Source: Strigamia acuminata (lineage: Eukaryota > Arthropoda > Chilopoda > Geophilomorpha > Linotaeniidae). Taken from it: a stretch of DNA of 64,000 nucleotides. Numbering within the stretch: position 1 is the first letter of the stretch; the number at the start of each line of letters is the position of its first letter. A model generated the notes under the pieces. It was not told where the DNA came from and made no database searches. It worked only from the letters and a program-made list of their open reading frames with translations. A program made the position numbers and the translations under genes. The stretch covers positions 16,001-80,000 of the forward strand of contig CASHSZ010000075.1 in assembly GCA_949358305.1 (NCBI GenBank), written 5' to 3'. Shown here piece after piece: positions 12,731 to 23,629 of this stretch.

Positions 12731-12989
12731 GTCGCACCGCATCATCTCGCCTCACTTCCCGTCTTGGAAATAAATAAATGCCCCGGCGTTTATTCGAGGC
12801 AATGTCCAACTTGGGCTTTCATTCGCGCCTCACATCCCGCCTTGGTAATAAATAAACGCCCCGGCGTTTATTCGAGGCACATCACCCACACCTCCCCGGC
12901 GTTCAAACGAGTAGCTGCGCGTATTTGACCCCGGTTTTTATTTTTTCAAATTGTCGTGTGTTTTCAAAGTTCTTAATTTGTTCAAAAAC

Positions 12990-13245
12990 AAACAAAATGG
13001 CTATTTGTTGATTTTTAATTGATTTTATCGATTTCTGTTCGTTTTTTGCTGGTTTTTAATCGATTTTTCTGTATTTTTGATCAATTTTTGCCAATTGTAA
13101 TCGTTATTTGTCATTCTGAATTGATTATTGTCAGGTTTCAGTCGATTTTTGTCGATTTCTGATCAATGTTTATACATTTTTTATCATTTTGTGTAGATTT
13201 CTGTTGAATTTTAATCATATTTCTTCGTTTTTATTCAATTTTTGT
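12990..13245 (+). repeat. AT-rich degenerate repeat (GATTTTTxTCGATTTCTG type)
   Basis: Irregular repeats of about 20 bp built from TTGATTTTTAATTGATTT, TCGATTTCTG and related strings. A diverged reverse-complement copy is present at 57420-57663. It probably is non-coding filler of the element in which it lies. Confidence 0.7.
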
Positions 13246-13306
13246 CCCATGCTCCGCGATCAGTTCGAATAATTGACACCATACTGTGCTTTTACTCATA
13301 TTCAAG

Positions 13307-13480
13307 ATGGCGTCGCAAACTCAAGGTCGAATTCCGCTGAATTCATTTATTGCGACTGTTTGCGCTCCATACATGCGAAAAGGATTATGGGAAAAATCCT
13401 CAATGCAGGTCATTTTGGTGTCAAATGAGCGAGGAAAGCTGGAGATAAGGAAAATTGGTGAAATTTCAAAAAAAAGCTAA
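13307..13480 (+). CDS. Small ORF of 57 aa, unknown, doubtful
   Basis: Starts at an ATG in a good animal-type context (A at -3, G at +4: CAAGATGG) and encodes 57 residues starting MASQTQGRIPLNSF and ending in a lysine-rich tail (GEISKKS). There is no signal peptide or membrane segment, and I do not recognise a domain. Composition is mixed and more protein-like than the surrounding AT repeats, including a CAPYMRKGLW stretch. It lies inside the putative inverted-repeat element and is repeated in S2 and S3 without change that I can see. It could be a captured exon, a transposon gene remnant or chance. An earlier in-frame GTG/TTG-type start is not relevant in a eukaryote. Confidence 0.2.
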   Translation: MASQTQGRIPLNSFIATVCAPYMRKGLWEKSSMQVILVSNERGKLEIRKIGEISKKS

Positions 13481-13761
13481 ACAATCAAAATTTACATGAA
13501 GCTCAATTTTTCTAACTGGAAATGCATGTATCGTCAATTTCGGGATATTTTAGGGGTGAAATTGACTGGGAAGGGACCCCCACATTCCCCATGCGTCAAC
13601 GCGCGCGTTGACGAAATTCAAATCCAGGTTTTCACACAGCCCCACGTTATTTTCGGGTTCCAATTGCCGTATTGCCGTATTGCCTCAAATAAACGCCGGG
13701 GCGTTTATTAATTTTCATTAATTTTCCAGACCGGAAATGAGGCGAGGTGATGCGGTACGAT

Positions 13762-14261
13762 GCAAAATTGCGAGATGTAGTTTGCTTTATTTGTTAAAAC
13801 AAATTAGGCGTCACTAATTCACCTGTATTAGGGTTTCAATGTGTGAAATTTCAAAATTTATCGGTTCCGTCAAAACGCCATTGAAAAGTTACATTTTTAT
13901 AACGTTTCAATGATGAAAACGGCCATTTTTGATGAAAAACAGCCATTTTTTATAGAAAAAACGACGAAGAAAGCCATTTTCACTATGAAAAATGGCTGAA
14001 AATGACCATTTTGACGAAAAACGGCCATTTTTACTACGAAAAATGGCTAAAAATGCCACTTGAGTGAGTGCAAGTACATTTGGTGATGTACTATCGCGAG
14101 CGCGCGCGTTTTTGTGCAGTACAATGTGCTGATTAAACCAACAGCATTATAGAGTGATTACATTGTTCATTTGTGTTTTTAAGTTACAAAATGGTACAAA
14201 ATCATAAAATAAACTTGTAAAGTGCAATTTCTGCGGATTGATCAAAATCCGCAAAATCCGC
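13762..14261 (+). repeat. S1 segment with GCCATTTTT minisatellite
   Basis: From about 13905 to 14060 there are repeats of GGCCATTTTT and its complement AAAAATGGC with GATGAAAA or CTACGAAAA linkers, so short hairpins can form. From 14085 a stretch with GCGAGCGCGCGCG, then GTGCTGATTAAACCAACAGCATTATAGA, recurs diverged at 53735-53830. No gene seen. Confidence 0.7.
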
Positions 14262-14640
14262 CGCAAAATTGCGAACAGGGGATCAGCATATAGGCAGCCG
14301 TAATGTTAAAAATGGGGTCCCTTTCGCACTCCGCAAAATCCGCATGCGCGCCATAAGGTTAAGCACTCCAGAAGCGTGTGTCGCACGCGTCGGCGCGCCG
14401 CTAAAAACATATCCTTTTCGCGGATTGGCTTCCGCGAAATCCGCATTTTGGGGGTGACTATTCTGGGAATTCCGGGTGGACCATACTCTTCCGAAAAATG
14501 TCCGGGGTGGTGTTGGGAGTGTCGATAGACTGTTTTGTGTCAAGGTTGCCAATTTTCATGTAAGTATTGGAAGGTTCATTTCTGTGCATTCTCATATATT
14601 TTTTTCACAGGAGCAACGAGGCGCGATGAAGGGGGATCAA
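14262..14640 (+). repeat. Module M copy 1, exon/intron-like dispersed module
   Basis: Contains several CGCAAAATCCGC boxes, a perfect inverted repeat TTTCGCGG/CCGCGAAA (14416-14439 region), a stretch readable as a peptide (NVRGGVGSVDRLFCVKVANFH) and an intron-like segment at 14560-14610. The module recurs at 39096, 54001 and 57050, the last two clearly diverged. The peptide frame has a stop upstream here (near 14456) and no ATG, so if this was an exon it is probably broken. The TTTCGCGG boxes resemble E2F sites, but that is speculation. Confidence 0.6.
14560..14610 (+). other. Candidate 51-bp intron in module M copy 1
   Basis: Donor CAT|GTAAGT and acceptor TTTTTTTCACAG|GAG bound a 51-bp segment. 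The same borders occur in the diverged copies at 54315-54366 and 57203-57254 (52 bp each). Removing it leaves the flanking frame open here, which then continues about 39 codons. This is splice-site recognition by eye; no transcript evidence. Confidence 0.45.
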
Positions 14641-15110
14641 GCGAGAGTGAATAAAATAAACTCGTTTTTGTCTCAAATGCGCGTTTGCGTTTGTAAATTT
14701 GGTTGTCTTGCAACGCGGTGGCGCGTTTGAGTTTCGTGTTGCGATACAAACACGCACGGGTGCGTATTGGAGTCGTAAACGACTTTCTGTCGCAATGCGA
14801 TCGCGTATTTGACAAATTTCTGCAGATTTTTGCCAATATTTGACAATTTTCAGACAAATTTCAATTAATTTTAGAAATTTTTGAGAGATTTCAATAAAAG
14901 TTTGAGGAATTTCTTATGCTGACGCTAAAATGCCAAAAGGAGTCTTAACTCAGAAGAGCACTTTTCCGACCACTTAGGTGTCGGAAAAGCACTTCCAAAG
15001 GTCGCAAAATGTGCTCTACGCGTTTTTTGACACTAGAACGGTCGAAAACGAGTCTAAAACTGCTAAGCTGGCGCCTGTAACTTGGCGCATTCGCTGGGTC
15101 GCTCAAAAAT
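14641..15110 (+). repeat. S1 segment with diverged 1.68-kb unit fragment
   Basis: Up to about 14809 I see only GCG-rich short motifs. From about 14810 to 15110 the sequence is a diverged piece of the 1.68-kb unit: TATTTGACAAATTTC minisatellite, GAGTCTAAAACTGCTAAGCTGGCGCCTG and CTTGGCGCATTCGCTGGGTC. It also holds an inverted repeat around TTTTCCGACCACTTAGGTGTCGGAAAA near 14965-14992. Confidence 0.6.
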
Positions 15111-15700
15111 GAGATTCGAGCGAACCGAAACCTATGAGAGAAACGCGCCGGCGGAAATATTCGTTTTTACCAATGAATACTTAATAAATCTTCATGGGAA
15201 TTTAATCCCAATCTACTGTAGGCTTAGGAACCTTGAATACCAAATAAAAACAAAGGAGCAAAGGCGGGAAACAAAGAACAAGGGCCCGACGCCCGTAAAT
15301 CACCAAAATGGCTATCTGCCAGACACGCTAGTGGCCTTGAGCCACTTCTAACTTCGTTTTCGAGGTTGTGGGTCTCGAAAACGACTAAACCGAGTGGTGG
15401 GAACGATTCCCGAGGTCTTTTTAGTCAATGTCGCCCAAAACCCGAATCAACAAGCTAACTTTCAACGAGAAACGAAGACTGGAGCCGAATGCGGTGATAA
15501 GCGCTCATTCCAGACTCGTGTAAGCGATCTCCGCTTAAAGCCAGTTGCTCTGAGCAGACGACGCAATCGCTTACCAAGGAAAAAGACGGGTTTATGGGCT
15601 CAAAACCCGACGAAACACTTAAACAGGATCCAGAAATTACCAAGCGAGTTGGTAAGCTAAACTAAAACTGTAAAATAAGTTGGGGACTTGGTAAAATGCG
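15111..15700 (+). other. Unrecognised non-repetitive segment of S1
   Basis: Composition differs from everything around it: balanced bases, few homopolymers and no internal repeat. Two forward open frames (about 15106-15351 and 15394-15660) each exceed 80 codons but show no domain I know, and a reverse frame overlaps the second. Small inverted repeats are visible (CGTTTTCGAGG/CTCGAAAACG near 15355-15384; ACCAAGCGAGTTGGT near 15638-15652). It could be a captured host fragment or an old retroposon piece. An identical copy lies at 39945-40534. Confidence 0.4.
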
Positions 15701-15873
15701 AGTCTCTCAAACTTTTGTTGCGTCCTGCTCGCAACACGCGCGATGTACGCGCGTGGCCGCGTGTTGAACGTGCGCACTACGCGCAAGAACCGTACAAACC
15801 GAGGTAAAACGAATTAAACACATATCTAATGCAAAAACAATTATTAAATACATCATTCTTGTTGCTGTTTGCA
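15701..15873 (+). other. S1 distal end
   Basis: Starts with a GC-rich imperfect palindrome around CAACACGCGCGATGTACGCGCGTGGCCGCGTGTTG (15738-15770), then becomes AT-rich and meets the left edge of P2 where unit homology resumes at AACTTGCAAAACTTGCA. Confidence 0.6.
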
Positions 15874-17017
15874 AACTTGCAAAACTTGCACCGAATTTGG
15901 GCAATTTTTTACAAATTTCAGCAGATTTTTGTCTATATTTGACAAATTTCAGCAGATTTTTGTCTATATTTGACAAATTTCAGCAGATTTCCTCAATCCT
16001 CAAACATTTGCTGATATTTCTCAAACATTTTCTAAAATTAATTGAAATCTGTCTGAAATTTGTCTTGAATGTGTCAAATATTGTCAAAAATCCGTGGAAA
16101 TTTGTCAAATACTGGCAAAAATCCATGTAAATTTGTCAAAAATTGCCATAATTCGGTGCAAATTGTGTTAGATATTGGAAAAATTTATTTTAACGCTTCC
16201 AACGCGCCAGTAAATCGCGCGTGCACACGCGTGGATTTTTCGTCATAGTTGGATGCGCGCAAACCTCACGTAACTTGCGCCAAAATTTGGCAATTTTTGA
16301 CAAATTTCAGCAGATTTTTGCCAGTATTTGACAAATTTCCACTGATTTTTGACAATATTTGACCCAACAACTGCGCCACGTTCCAGGCGCCGGTTTAGGC
16401 ATTTTAGACCCGTTTTAGACCGTTTTAGATGGCGAAAACGTTCTCTCCATCATTTTCTACCCCTGGGTGAGGTTTTCAGCGTTCATGATTGATGAAAAAG
16501 CTGTTTTCTAACTAGCTGTCCCATTGCTAGTTTTGGCGTCAGGTTTTAGCAACCTTCCGATCCGACTCTGTCGTCTGCACGACCTCCAAGACCGTTTTAG
16601 GGTTAATTTGAGTCAAATAATTCATTCTGGGGGTTGTTTTGGGTTTTTTACAAGTGTGTTTTTGTAGTTTTTATTGGTTTCAAACATTGTCAATTCTTTA
16701 TACAAGTGTAACTTTCATTTCTCTGTATTTTGAGAACTTTGCATTGCAGCAAAGTTCATTTCTTGCCCCTTAATTATTGTGTAATTGTTGGTTTTCAAGC
16801 CCGTTTTTTAACAATAACTTTATTTGAAGTGCCTATTGTTTCAGGCACGTGCTTCCACGTGCCTTTTATTGTTGAGCAATTTCTTGGGCAGTTGCGCTCC
16901 TGTTGCTAGCATTGCCGCGCGTTCTCCGCGCGCGTACTCGCGTTTCGCATCACACACATTCGGATTCGATGGCCTATCGCGGCGGCACATTGTGTGGCAT
17001 AGCGCGGCAGGTTGCAA
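15874..17017 (-). repeat. 1.68-kb unit, partial and partly diverged, P2 left edge
   Basis: Inverted unit. The first 270 bp are a diverged version (TGTCTATATTTGAC instead of TGCCTATATTTGAC, TTGAATGTGTC instead of TGGAATTTGTC). From 16145 it equals 1-873 of this window. Confidence 0.88.
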
Positions 17018-18705
17018 TTGCTAATGCTACGGTCGACGGCGATTCGCATGCGCTATCCGCTGCATCAAACCCCAAATACCGATCAAAAATCGCAGAAAAC
17101 ACTAATCCCGACCCAAAAACCGCCAAAATTACCCTCAACACACGCCAACAACCTTCCACCACTTAAATTACACCGGAAAAAAACAATTTCAAACCGAAAA
17201 ATCAACAAAAAAGGCCAAAAAAATATTGCAAACAAAGAGAAAAGATCAATTATCGAGGCAAATCCCCACCACAAAACAACGCATCGCCGGTATACACTTA
17301 AGCGTACAGTGCACAACACTACTGTTTATTTTCAATGATCCAATAAATAAAATTTGAAACAAAGTTGAGTGGAATTGTACGTTTCTTGTATATTAAAGTT
17401 TTTATTTTGTTTGTTTACACTTAATTTTTTTTTTCCATCATAGAATGGCGACTCGATACTTTTGTAGCTCGAATTCACTTCGTAAACGTGGTCGGTGTTC
17501 ATCACGCGTCAATGCGCTCGTGCAATAGTATAGGCGCGCATACGATTTGATGCGCGCAAAACTTGCAAAACTTGCACGGAATTTGGGCAATTTTTGACAA
17601 ATTTCAGCAGATTTTTGCCTGTATTTGACAAATTTCAGAAGATTTTTGCCTATATTTGACAAATTTCAGAAGATTTCCTCAATCCTCAAACATTTGCTGA
17701 AATTTCTCATAAAATTTCTAAAATTAATTGAAATTTGTCTGAAATTTGTCTGGAATTTGTCAAATATTGTCAAAAATCCGTGGAAATTTGTCAAATACTG
17801 GCAAAAATCCATGTAAATTTGTCAAAAATTGCCATAATTCGGTGCAAATTGTGTTAGATATTGGAAAAATTTATTTTAACGCTTCCAACGCGCCAGTAAA
17901 TCGCGCGTGCACACGCATGGATTTTTTGTCATAGTTGGATGCGCGCAAACCTCACGTAACTTGCGCCAAAATTTGGCAATTTTTGACAAATTTCAGCAGA
18001 TTTTTGCCAGTATTTGACAAATTTCCACTGATTTTTGACAATATTTGACCCAACAACTGCGCCACGTTCCAGGCGCCGGTTTAGGCATTTTAGACCCGTT
18101 TTAGACCGTTTTAGATGGCGAAAACGTTCTCTCCATCATTTTCTACCCCTGGGTGAGGTTTTCAGCGTTCATAATTGATGAAAAAGCTGTTTTCTAACTA
18201 GCTGTCCCATTGCTAGTTTTGGCGTCAGGTTTTAGCAACCTTCCGATCCGACTCTGTCGTCTGCACGACCTCCAAGACTGTTTTAGGGTTAATTTGAGTC
18301 AAATAATTCATTCTGGGTGTTGTTTTGGGTTTTTTACAAGTGTGTTTTTGTAGTTTTTATTGGTTTCAAACATTGTCAATTCTTTATACAAGTGTAACTT
18401 TCATTTCTCTGTATTTTGAGAACTTTGCATTGCAGCAAAGTTCATTTCTTGCCCCTTAATTATTGTGTAATTGTTGGTTTTCAAGCCCGTTTTTTAACAA
18501 TAACTTTATTTGAAGTGCCTATTGTTTCAGGCACGTGCTTCCACGTGCCTTTTATTGTTGAGCAATTTCTTGGGCAGTTGCGCTCCTGTTGCTAGCATTG
18601 CCGCGCGTTCTCCGCGCGCGTACTCGCGCGTTTCGCATCACACACATTCGGGTTCAATGGCCTATCGCGGCGGCACATTGTGTGGCATAGCGCGGCACGT
18701 TGCAA
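17018..18705 (-). repeat. 1.68-kb unit, P2 left arm inner copy
   Basis: Identical, as far as I compared, to 874-2561 (shift 16,144), with all inner-arm markers. Confidence 0.93.
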
Positions 18706-18784
18706 TTACGTGACGTGGCACGTTGCTGTTACGTGACGCGATAGCCAGTATTTAAGCAGGGGATTCCATCATCGTTTACACAAA
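18706..18784 (+). promoter_or_regulatory. Promoter-like block, P2 left arm
   Basis: Same ACGTGAC pair and TATTTAAG (18749-18756) as in P1. The first ATG of the downstream open frame is at 18784, only about 28 bp past the TATA-like box, so a transcript would have almost no 5' leader. That argues for a non-coding product. Confidence 0.4.
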
Positions 18785-18847
18785 TGCGCATTGCAACGTG
18801 GAGGCGCATTCGAGTCCTTTTCCCAAGCGTTGAAAAAGGACAAAACT

Positions 18848-19495
18848 CGTATTCGATTCGAAAGCGAATCGAATACGATTTTTGTCCTTTTTCAACGCAA
18901 AATTGTATTCGATTCGCTTTCGAATCGAATACGAGTTTTGCCCTTCTTCAACGCGAAATCGTATTCGACTCGCTTTCGAGTCGAATGCGAATTTTTCCCT
19001 TCTTCAACGCGAAATCGTATTCGACTCGTTTTCGAGTCGAGTACGAGTTTTGCCCTTCTTCAACGCGAAATCGTATTCGACTCGTTTTCGAGTCGAATAC
19101 GAGTTTTGCCCTTCTTCAACGCGAAATCGTATTCGACTCGTTTTCGAGTCGAGTACGAGTTTTGCCCTTCTTCAACGCGAAATCGTATTCGACTCGTTTT
19201 CGAGTCGAGTACGAGTTTTGCCCTTCTTCAACGCGAAATCGTATTCGACTCGTTTTCGAGTCGAATACGAGTTTTGCCCTTCTTCAACGCGAAATCGTAT
19301 TCGACTCGTTTTCGAGTCGAGTACGAGTTTTGCCCTTCTTCAACGCGAAATCGTATTCGACTCGTTTTCGAGTCGAATACGAGTTTTGCCCTTCTTCAAC
19401 GCGAAATCGTATTCGACTCGTTTTCGAGTCGAGTACGAGTTTTGCCCTTCTTCAACGCGAAATCGTATTCGACTCGTTTTCGAGTCGAATACGAG
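18848..19495 (+). repeat. 56-bp hairpin satellite, P2 left arm
   Basis: About eleven to twelve units, 648 bp. Right-arm variants run AGT, AAT, AGT, AGT, AAT, AGT, AAT, AGT, AAT after the variant starter units. Since 56 is not divisible by three, read-through gives a 56-residue peptide repeat (three units) in each frame, and all frames are open. Confidence 0.93.
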
Positions 19496-21151
19496 ATAGT
19501 CGATGACCCGTTCCCGGACTTTGACTCGTACGACTCGTATTCGAGATGTATTCGAGATGTATTCGAGATGTATTCGAATCGTATTCGAGTCGCATTCGAG
19601 ATGGTCGATGATTTCCACTCGCTCGTATACGCGTTGTATACGAGCTCGTATTTTGATCGTAATCGTAAACGAATCGTTTACAAGTCGTATACAAGTTGTA
19701 TACGACGTGTATACACCTCGTATACGAACGAAGTTTGTGAAAACACAATTTCCAAATAAGACGTATGTGACTACTATGTGTTTTCATGTCGTAGTAAGTA
19801 TCCGGTGGATTTTCCAAACTTCGTTCGTATACGAGGTGTATACACGTCGTATACAACTTGTATACGACTTGTAAACGATTCGTTTACGATTACGATCAAA
19901 ATACGAGCTCGTATACAACGCGTATACGAGCGAGTGGAAATCATCGACCATCTCGAATGCGACTCGAATACGATTCGAATACATCTCGAATACATCTCGA
20001 ATACGAGTCGTATACGAGATGGTCGATTTTTGTTTCCCGGACTTTGATTCGTATTCGAGTTGTTACGAGTTCGTATTTTGATCGTATTCGTATTCGAATC
20101 GAATTCGAATCGTATTCGAATCGAATACGAATCGAATTCGAGTCGTATTCGAGATGGTCGATGATTTCCACTCGCTCGTATACGCGTTGTATACGAGCTC
20201 GTATTTTGATCGTAATCGTAAACGAATCGTTTACAAGTCGTATACAAGTTGTATACGACGTGTATACACCTCGTATACGAACGAAGTTTGTGAAAACACA
20301 ATTTCCAAATAAGACGTATGTGACTACTATGTGTTTTCATGTCGTAGTAAGTATCCGGTGGATTTTCCAAACTTCGTTCGTATACGAGGTGTATACACGT
20401 CGTATACAACTTGTATACGACTTGTAAACGATTCGTTTACGATTACGATCAAAATACGAGCTCGTATACAACGCGTATACGAGCGAGTGGAAATCATCGA
20501 CCATCTCGAATGCGACTCGAATACGATTCGAATACATCCCGAATACATCTCGAATACGAGTCGTATACGAGATGGTCGATTTTTGTTTCCCGGACTTTGA
20601 TTCGTATTCGAGTTGTTACGAGTTCGTATTTTGATCGTATTCGTATTCGAATCGAATTCGAATCGAATACGAATCGAATTCGAGTCGTATTCGAGATGGT
20701 CGATGATTTCCACTCGCTCGTATACGCGTTGTATACGAGCTCGTATTTTGATCGTAATCGTAAACGAATCGTTTACAAGTCGTATACAAGTTGTATACGA
20801 CGTGTATACACCTCGTATACGAACGAAGTTTGTGAAAACACAATTTCCAAATAAGACGTATGTGACTACTATGTGTTTTCATGTCGTAGTAAGTATCCGG
20901 TGGATTTTCCAAACTTCGTTCGTATACGAGGTGTATACACGTCGTATACAACTTGTATACGACTTGTAAACGATTCGTTTACGATTACGATCAAAATACG
21001 AGCTCGTATACAACGCGTATACGAGCGAGTGGAAATCATCGACCATCTCGAATGCGACTCGAATACGATTCGAATACATCTCGAATACATCTCGAATACA
21101 TCTCGAATACGAGTCGTACGAGTCAAAGTCCGGGAACGGGTCATCGACTAT
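19496..21151. repeat. Central nested hairpin modules of P2 (three loops)
   Basis: Loops at 19737-19815, 20290-20368 and 20832-20910, all in the same orientation, spaced 553 and 542 bp as in P1. The geometric centre of the arms (20323.5) falls inside the middle loop. Confidence 0.92.
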
Positions 21152-21799
21152 CTCGTATTCGACTCGAAAACGAGTCGAATACGATTTCGCGTTGAAGAAG
21201 GGCAAAACTCGTACTCGACTCGAAAACGAGTCGAATACGATTTCGCGTTGAAGAAGGGCAAAACTCGTATTCGACTCGAAAACGAGTCGAATACGATTTC
21301 GCGTTGAAGAAGGGCAAAACTCGTACTCGACTCGAAAACGAGTCGAATACGATTTCGCGTTGAAGAAGGGCAAAACTCGTATTCGACTCGAAAACGAGTC
21401 GAATACGATTTCGCGTTGAAGAAGGGCAAAACTCGTACTCGACTCGAAAACGAGTCGAATACGATTTCGCGTTGAAGAAGGGCAAAACTCGTACTCGACT
21501 CGAAAACGAGTCGAATACGATTTCGCGTTGAAGAAGGGCAAAACTCGTATTCGACTCGAAAACGAGTCGAATACGATTTCGCGTTGAAGAAGGGCAAAAC
21601 TCGTACTCGACTCGAAAACGAGTCGAATACGATTTCGCGTTGAAGAAGGGAAAAATTCGCATTCGACTCGAAAGCGAGTCGAATACGATTTCGCGTTGAA
21701 GAAGGGCAAAACTCGTATTCGATTCGAAAGCGAATCGAATACAATTTTGCGTTGAAAAAGGACAAAAATCGTATTCGATTCGCTTTCGAATCGAATACG
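21152..21799 (-). repeat. 56-bp hairpin satellite, P2 right arm
   Basis: Exact mirror of the left array in unit number and variant order, which makes P2 the most symmetric of the five palindromes. Confidence 0.93.
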
Positions 21800-21862
21800 A
21801 GTTTTGTCCTTTTTCAACGCTTGGGAAAAGGACTCGAATGCGCCTCCACGTTGCAATGCGCA

Positions 21863-21941
21863 TTTGTGTAAACGATGATGGAATCCCCTGCTTAAATACT
21901 GGCTATCGCGTCACGTAACAGCAACGTGCCACGTCACGTAA
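21863..21941 (-). promoter_or_regulatory. Promoter-like block, P2 right arm
   Basis: Mirror of the left-arm block, with the TATA-like box at 21891-21898, facing the centre. Confidence 0.4.
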
Positions 21942-23629
21942 TTGCAACGTGCCGCGCTATGCCACACAATGTGCCGCCGCGATAGGCCATTGAACCCGAA
22001 TGTGTGTGATGCGAAACGCGCGAGTACGCGCGCGGAGAACGCGCGGCAATGCTAGCAACAGGAGCGCAACTGCCCAAGAAATTGCTCAACAATAAAAGGC
22101 ACGTGGAAGCACGTGCCTGAAACAATAGGCACTTCAAATAAAGTTATTGTTAAAAAACGGGCTTGAAAACCAACAATTACACAATAATTAAGGGGCAAGA
22201 AATGAACTTTGCTGCAATGCAAAGTTCTCAAAATACAGAGAAATGAAAGTTACACTTGTATAAAGAATTGACAATGTTTGAAACCAATAAAAACTACAAA
22301 AACACACTTGTAAAAAACCCAAAACAACACCCAGAATGAATTATTTGACTCAAATTAACCCTAAAACAGTCTTGGAGGTCGTGCAGACGACAGAGTCGGA
22401 TCGGAAGGTTGCTAAAACCTGACGCCAAAACTAGCAATGGGACAGCTAGTTAGAAAACAGCTTTTTCATCAATTATGAACGCTGAAAACCTCACCCAGGG
22501 GTAGAAAATGATGGAGAGAACGTTTTCGCCATCTAAAACGGTCTAAAACGGGTCTAAAATGCCTAAACCGGCGCCTGGAACGTGGCGCAGTTGTTGGGTC
22601 AAATATTGTCAAAAATCAGTGGAAATTTGTCAAATACTGGCAAAAATCTGCTGAAATTTGTCAAAAATTGCCAAATTTTGGCGCAAGTTACGTGAGGTTT
22701 GCGCGCATCCAACTATGACAAAAAATCCATGCGTGTGCACGCGCGATTTACTGGCGCGTTGGAAGCGTTAAAATAAATTTTTCCAATATCTAACACAATT
22801 TGCACCGAATTATGGCAATTTTTGACAAATTTACATGGATTTTTGCCAGTATTTGACAAATTTCCACGGATTTTTGACAATATTTGACAAATTCCAGACA
22901 AATTTCAGACAAATTTCAATTAATTTTAGAAATTTTATGAGAAATTTCAGCAAATGTTTGAGGATTGAGGAAATCTTCTGAAATTTGTCAAATATAGGCA
23001 AAAATCTTCTGAAATTTGTCAAATACAGGCAAAAATCTGCTGAAATTTGTCAAAAATTGCCCAAATTCCGTGCAAGTTTTGCAAGTTTTGCGCGCATCAA
23101 ATCGTATGCGCGCCTATACTATTGCACGAGCGCATTGACGCGTGATGAACACCGACCACGTTTACGAAGTGAATTCGAGCTACAAAAGTATCGAGTCGCC
23201 ATTCTATGATGGAAAAAAAAAATTAAGTGTAAACAAACAAAATAAAAACTTTAATATACAAGAAACGTACAATTCCACTCAACTTTGTTTCAAATTTTAT
23301 TTATTGGATCATTGAAAATAAACAGTAGTGTTGTGCACTGTACGCTTAAGTGTATACCGGCGATGCGTTGTTTTGTGGTGGGGATTTGCCTCGATAATTG
23401 ATCTTTTCTCTTTGTTTGCAATATTTTTTTGGCCTTTTTTGTTGATTTTTCGGTTTGAAATTGTTTTTTTCCGGTGTAATTTAAGTGGTGGAAGGTTGTT
23501 GGCGTGTGTTGAGGGTAATTTTGGCGGTTTTTGGGTCGGGATTAGTGTTTTCTGCGATTTTTGATCGGTATTTGGGGTTTGATGCAGCGGATAGCGCATG
23601 CGAATCGCCGTCGACCGTAGCATTAGCAA
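21942..23629 (+). repeat. 1.68-kb unit, P2 right arm inner copy
   Basis: 1688 bp, inner-arm type, mirror of 17018-18705; tail of the TTTTTGATCGG type. Confidence 0.93.

Larger units (their letters stand above)
12731..13761. mobile_element. Putative 1.03-kb inverted-terminal-repeat element, S1
   Basis: The left end (GTCGCACCGCATCATCTCGC...) and right end (reading inward ATCGTACCGCATCACCTCGC...) are imperfect inverted repeats of about 75 bp. Both include a self-palindromic AATAAACGCCCCGGCGTTTATT-type core followed by CGAGGC or TGAGGC. A second direct copy of the core lies near 12850. No clear target-site duplication is visible, so exact ends are uncertain. The inside is AT-rich short repeats and one small ORF; no transposase is visible. 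It looks like a non-autonomous DNA transposon or foldback element. Confidence 0.6.
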
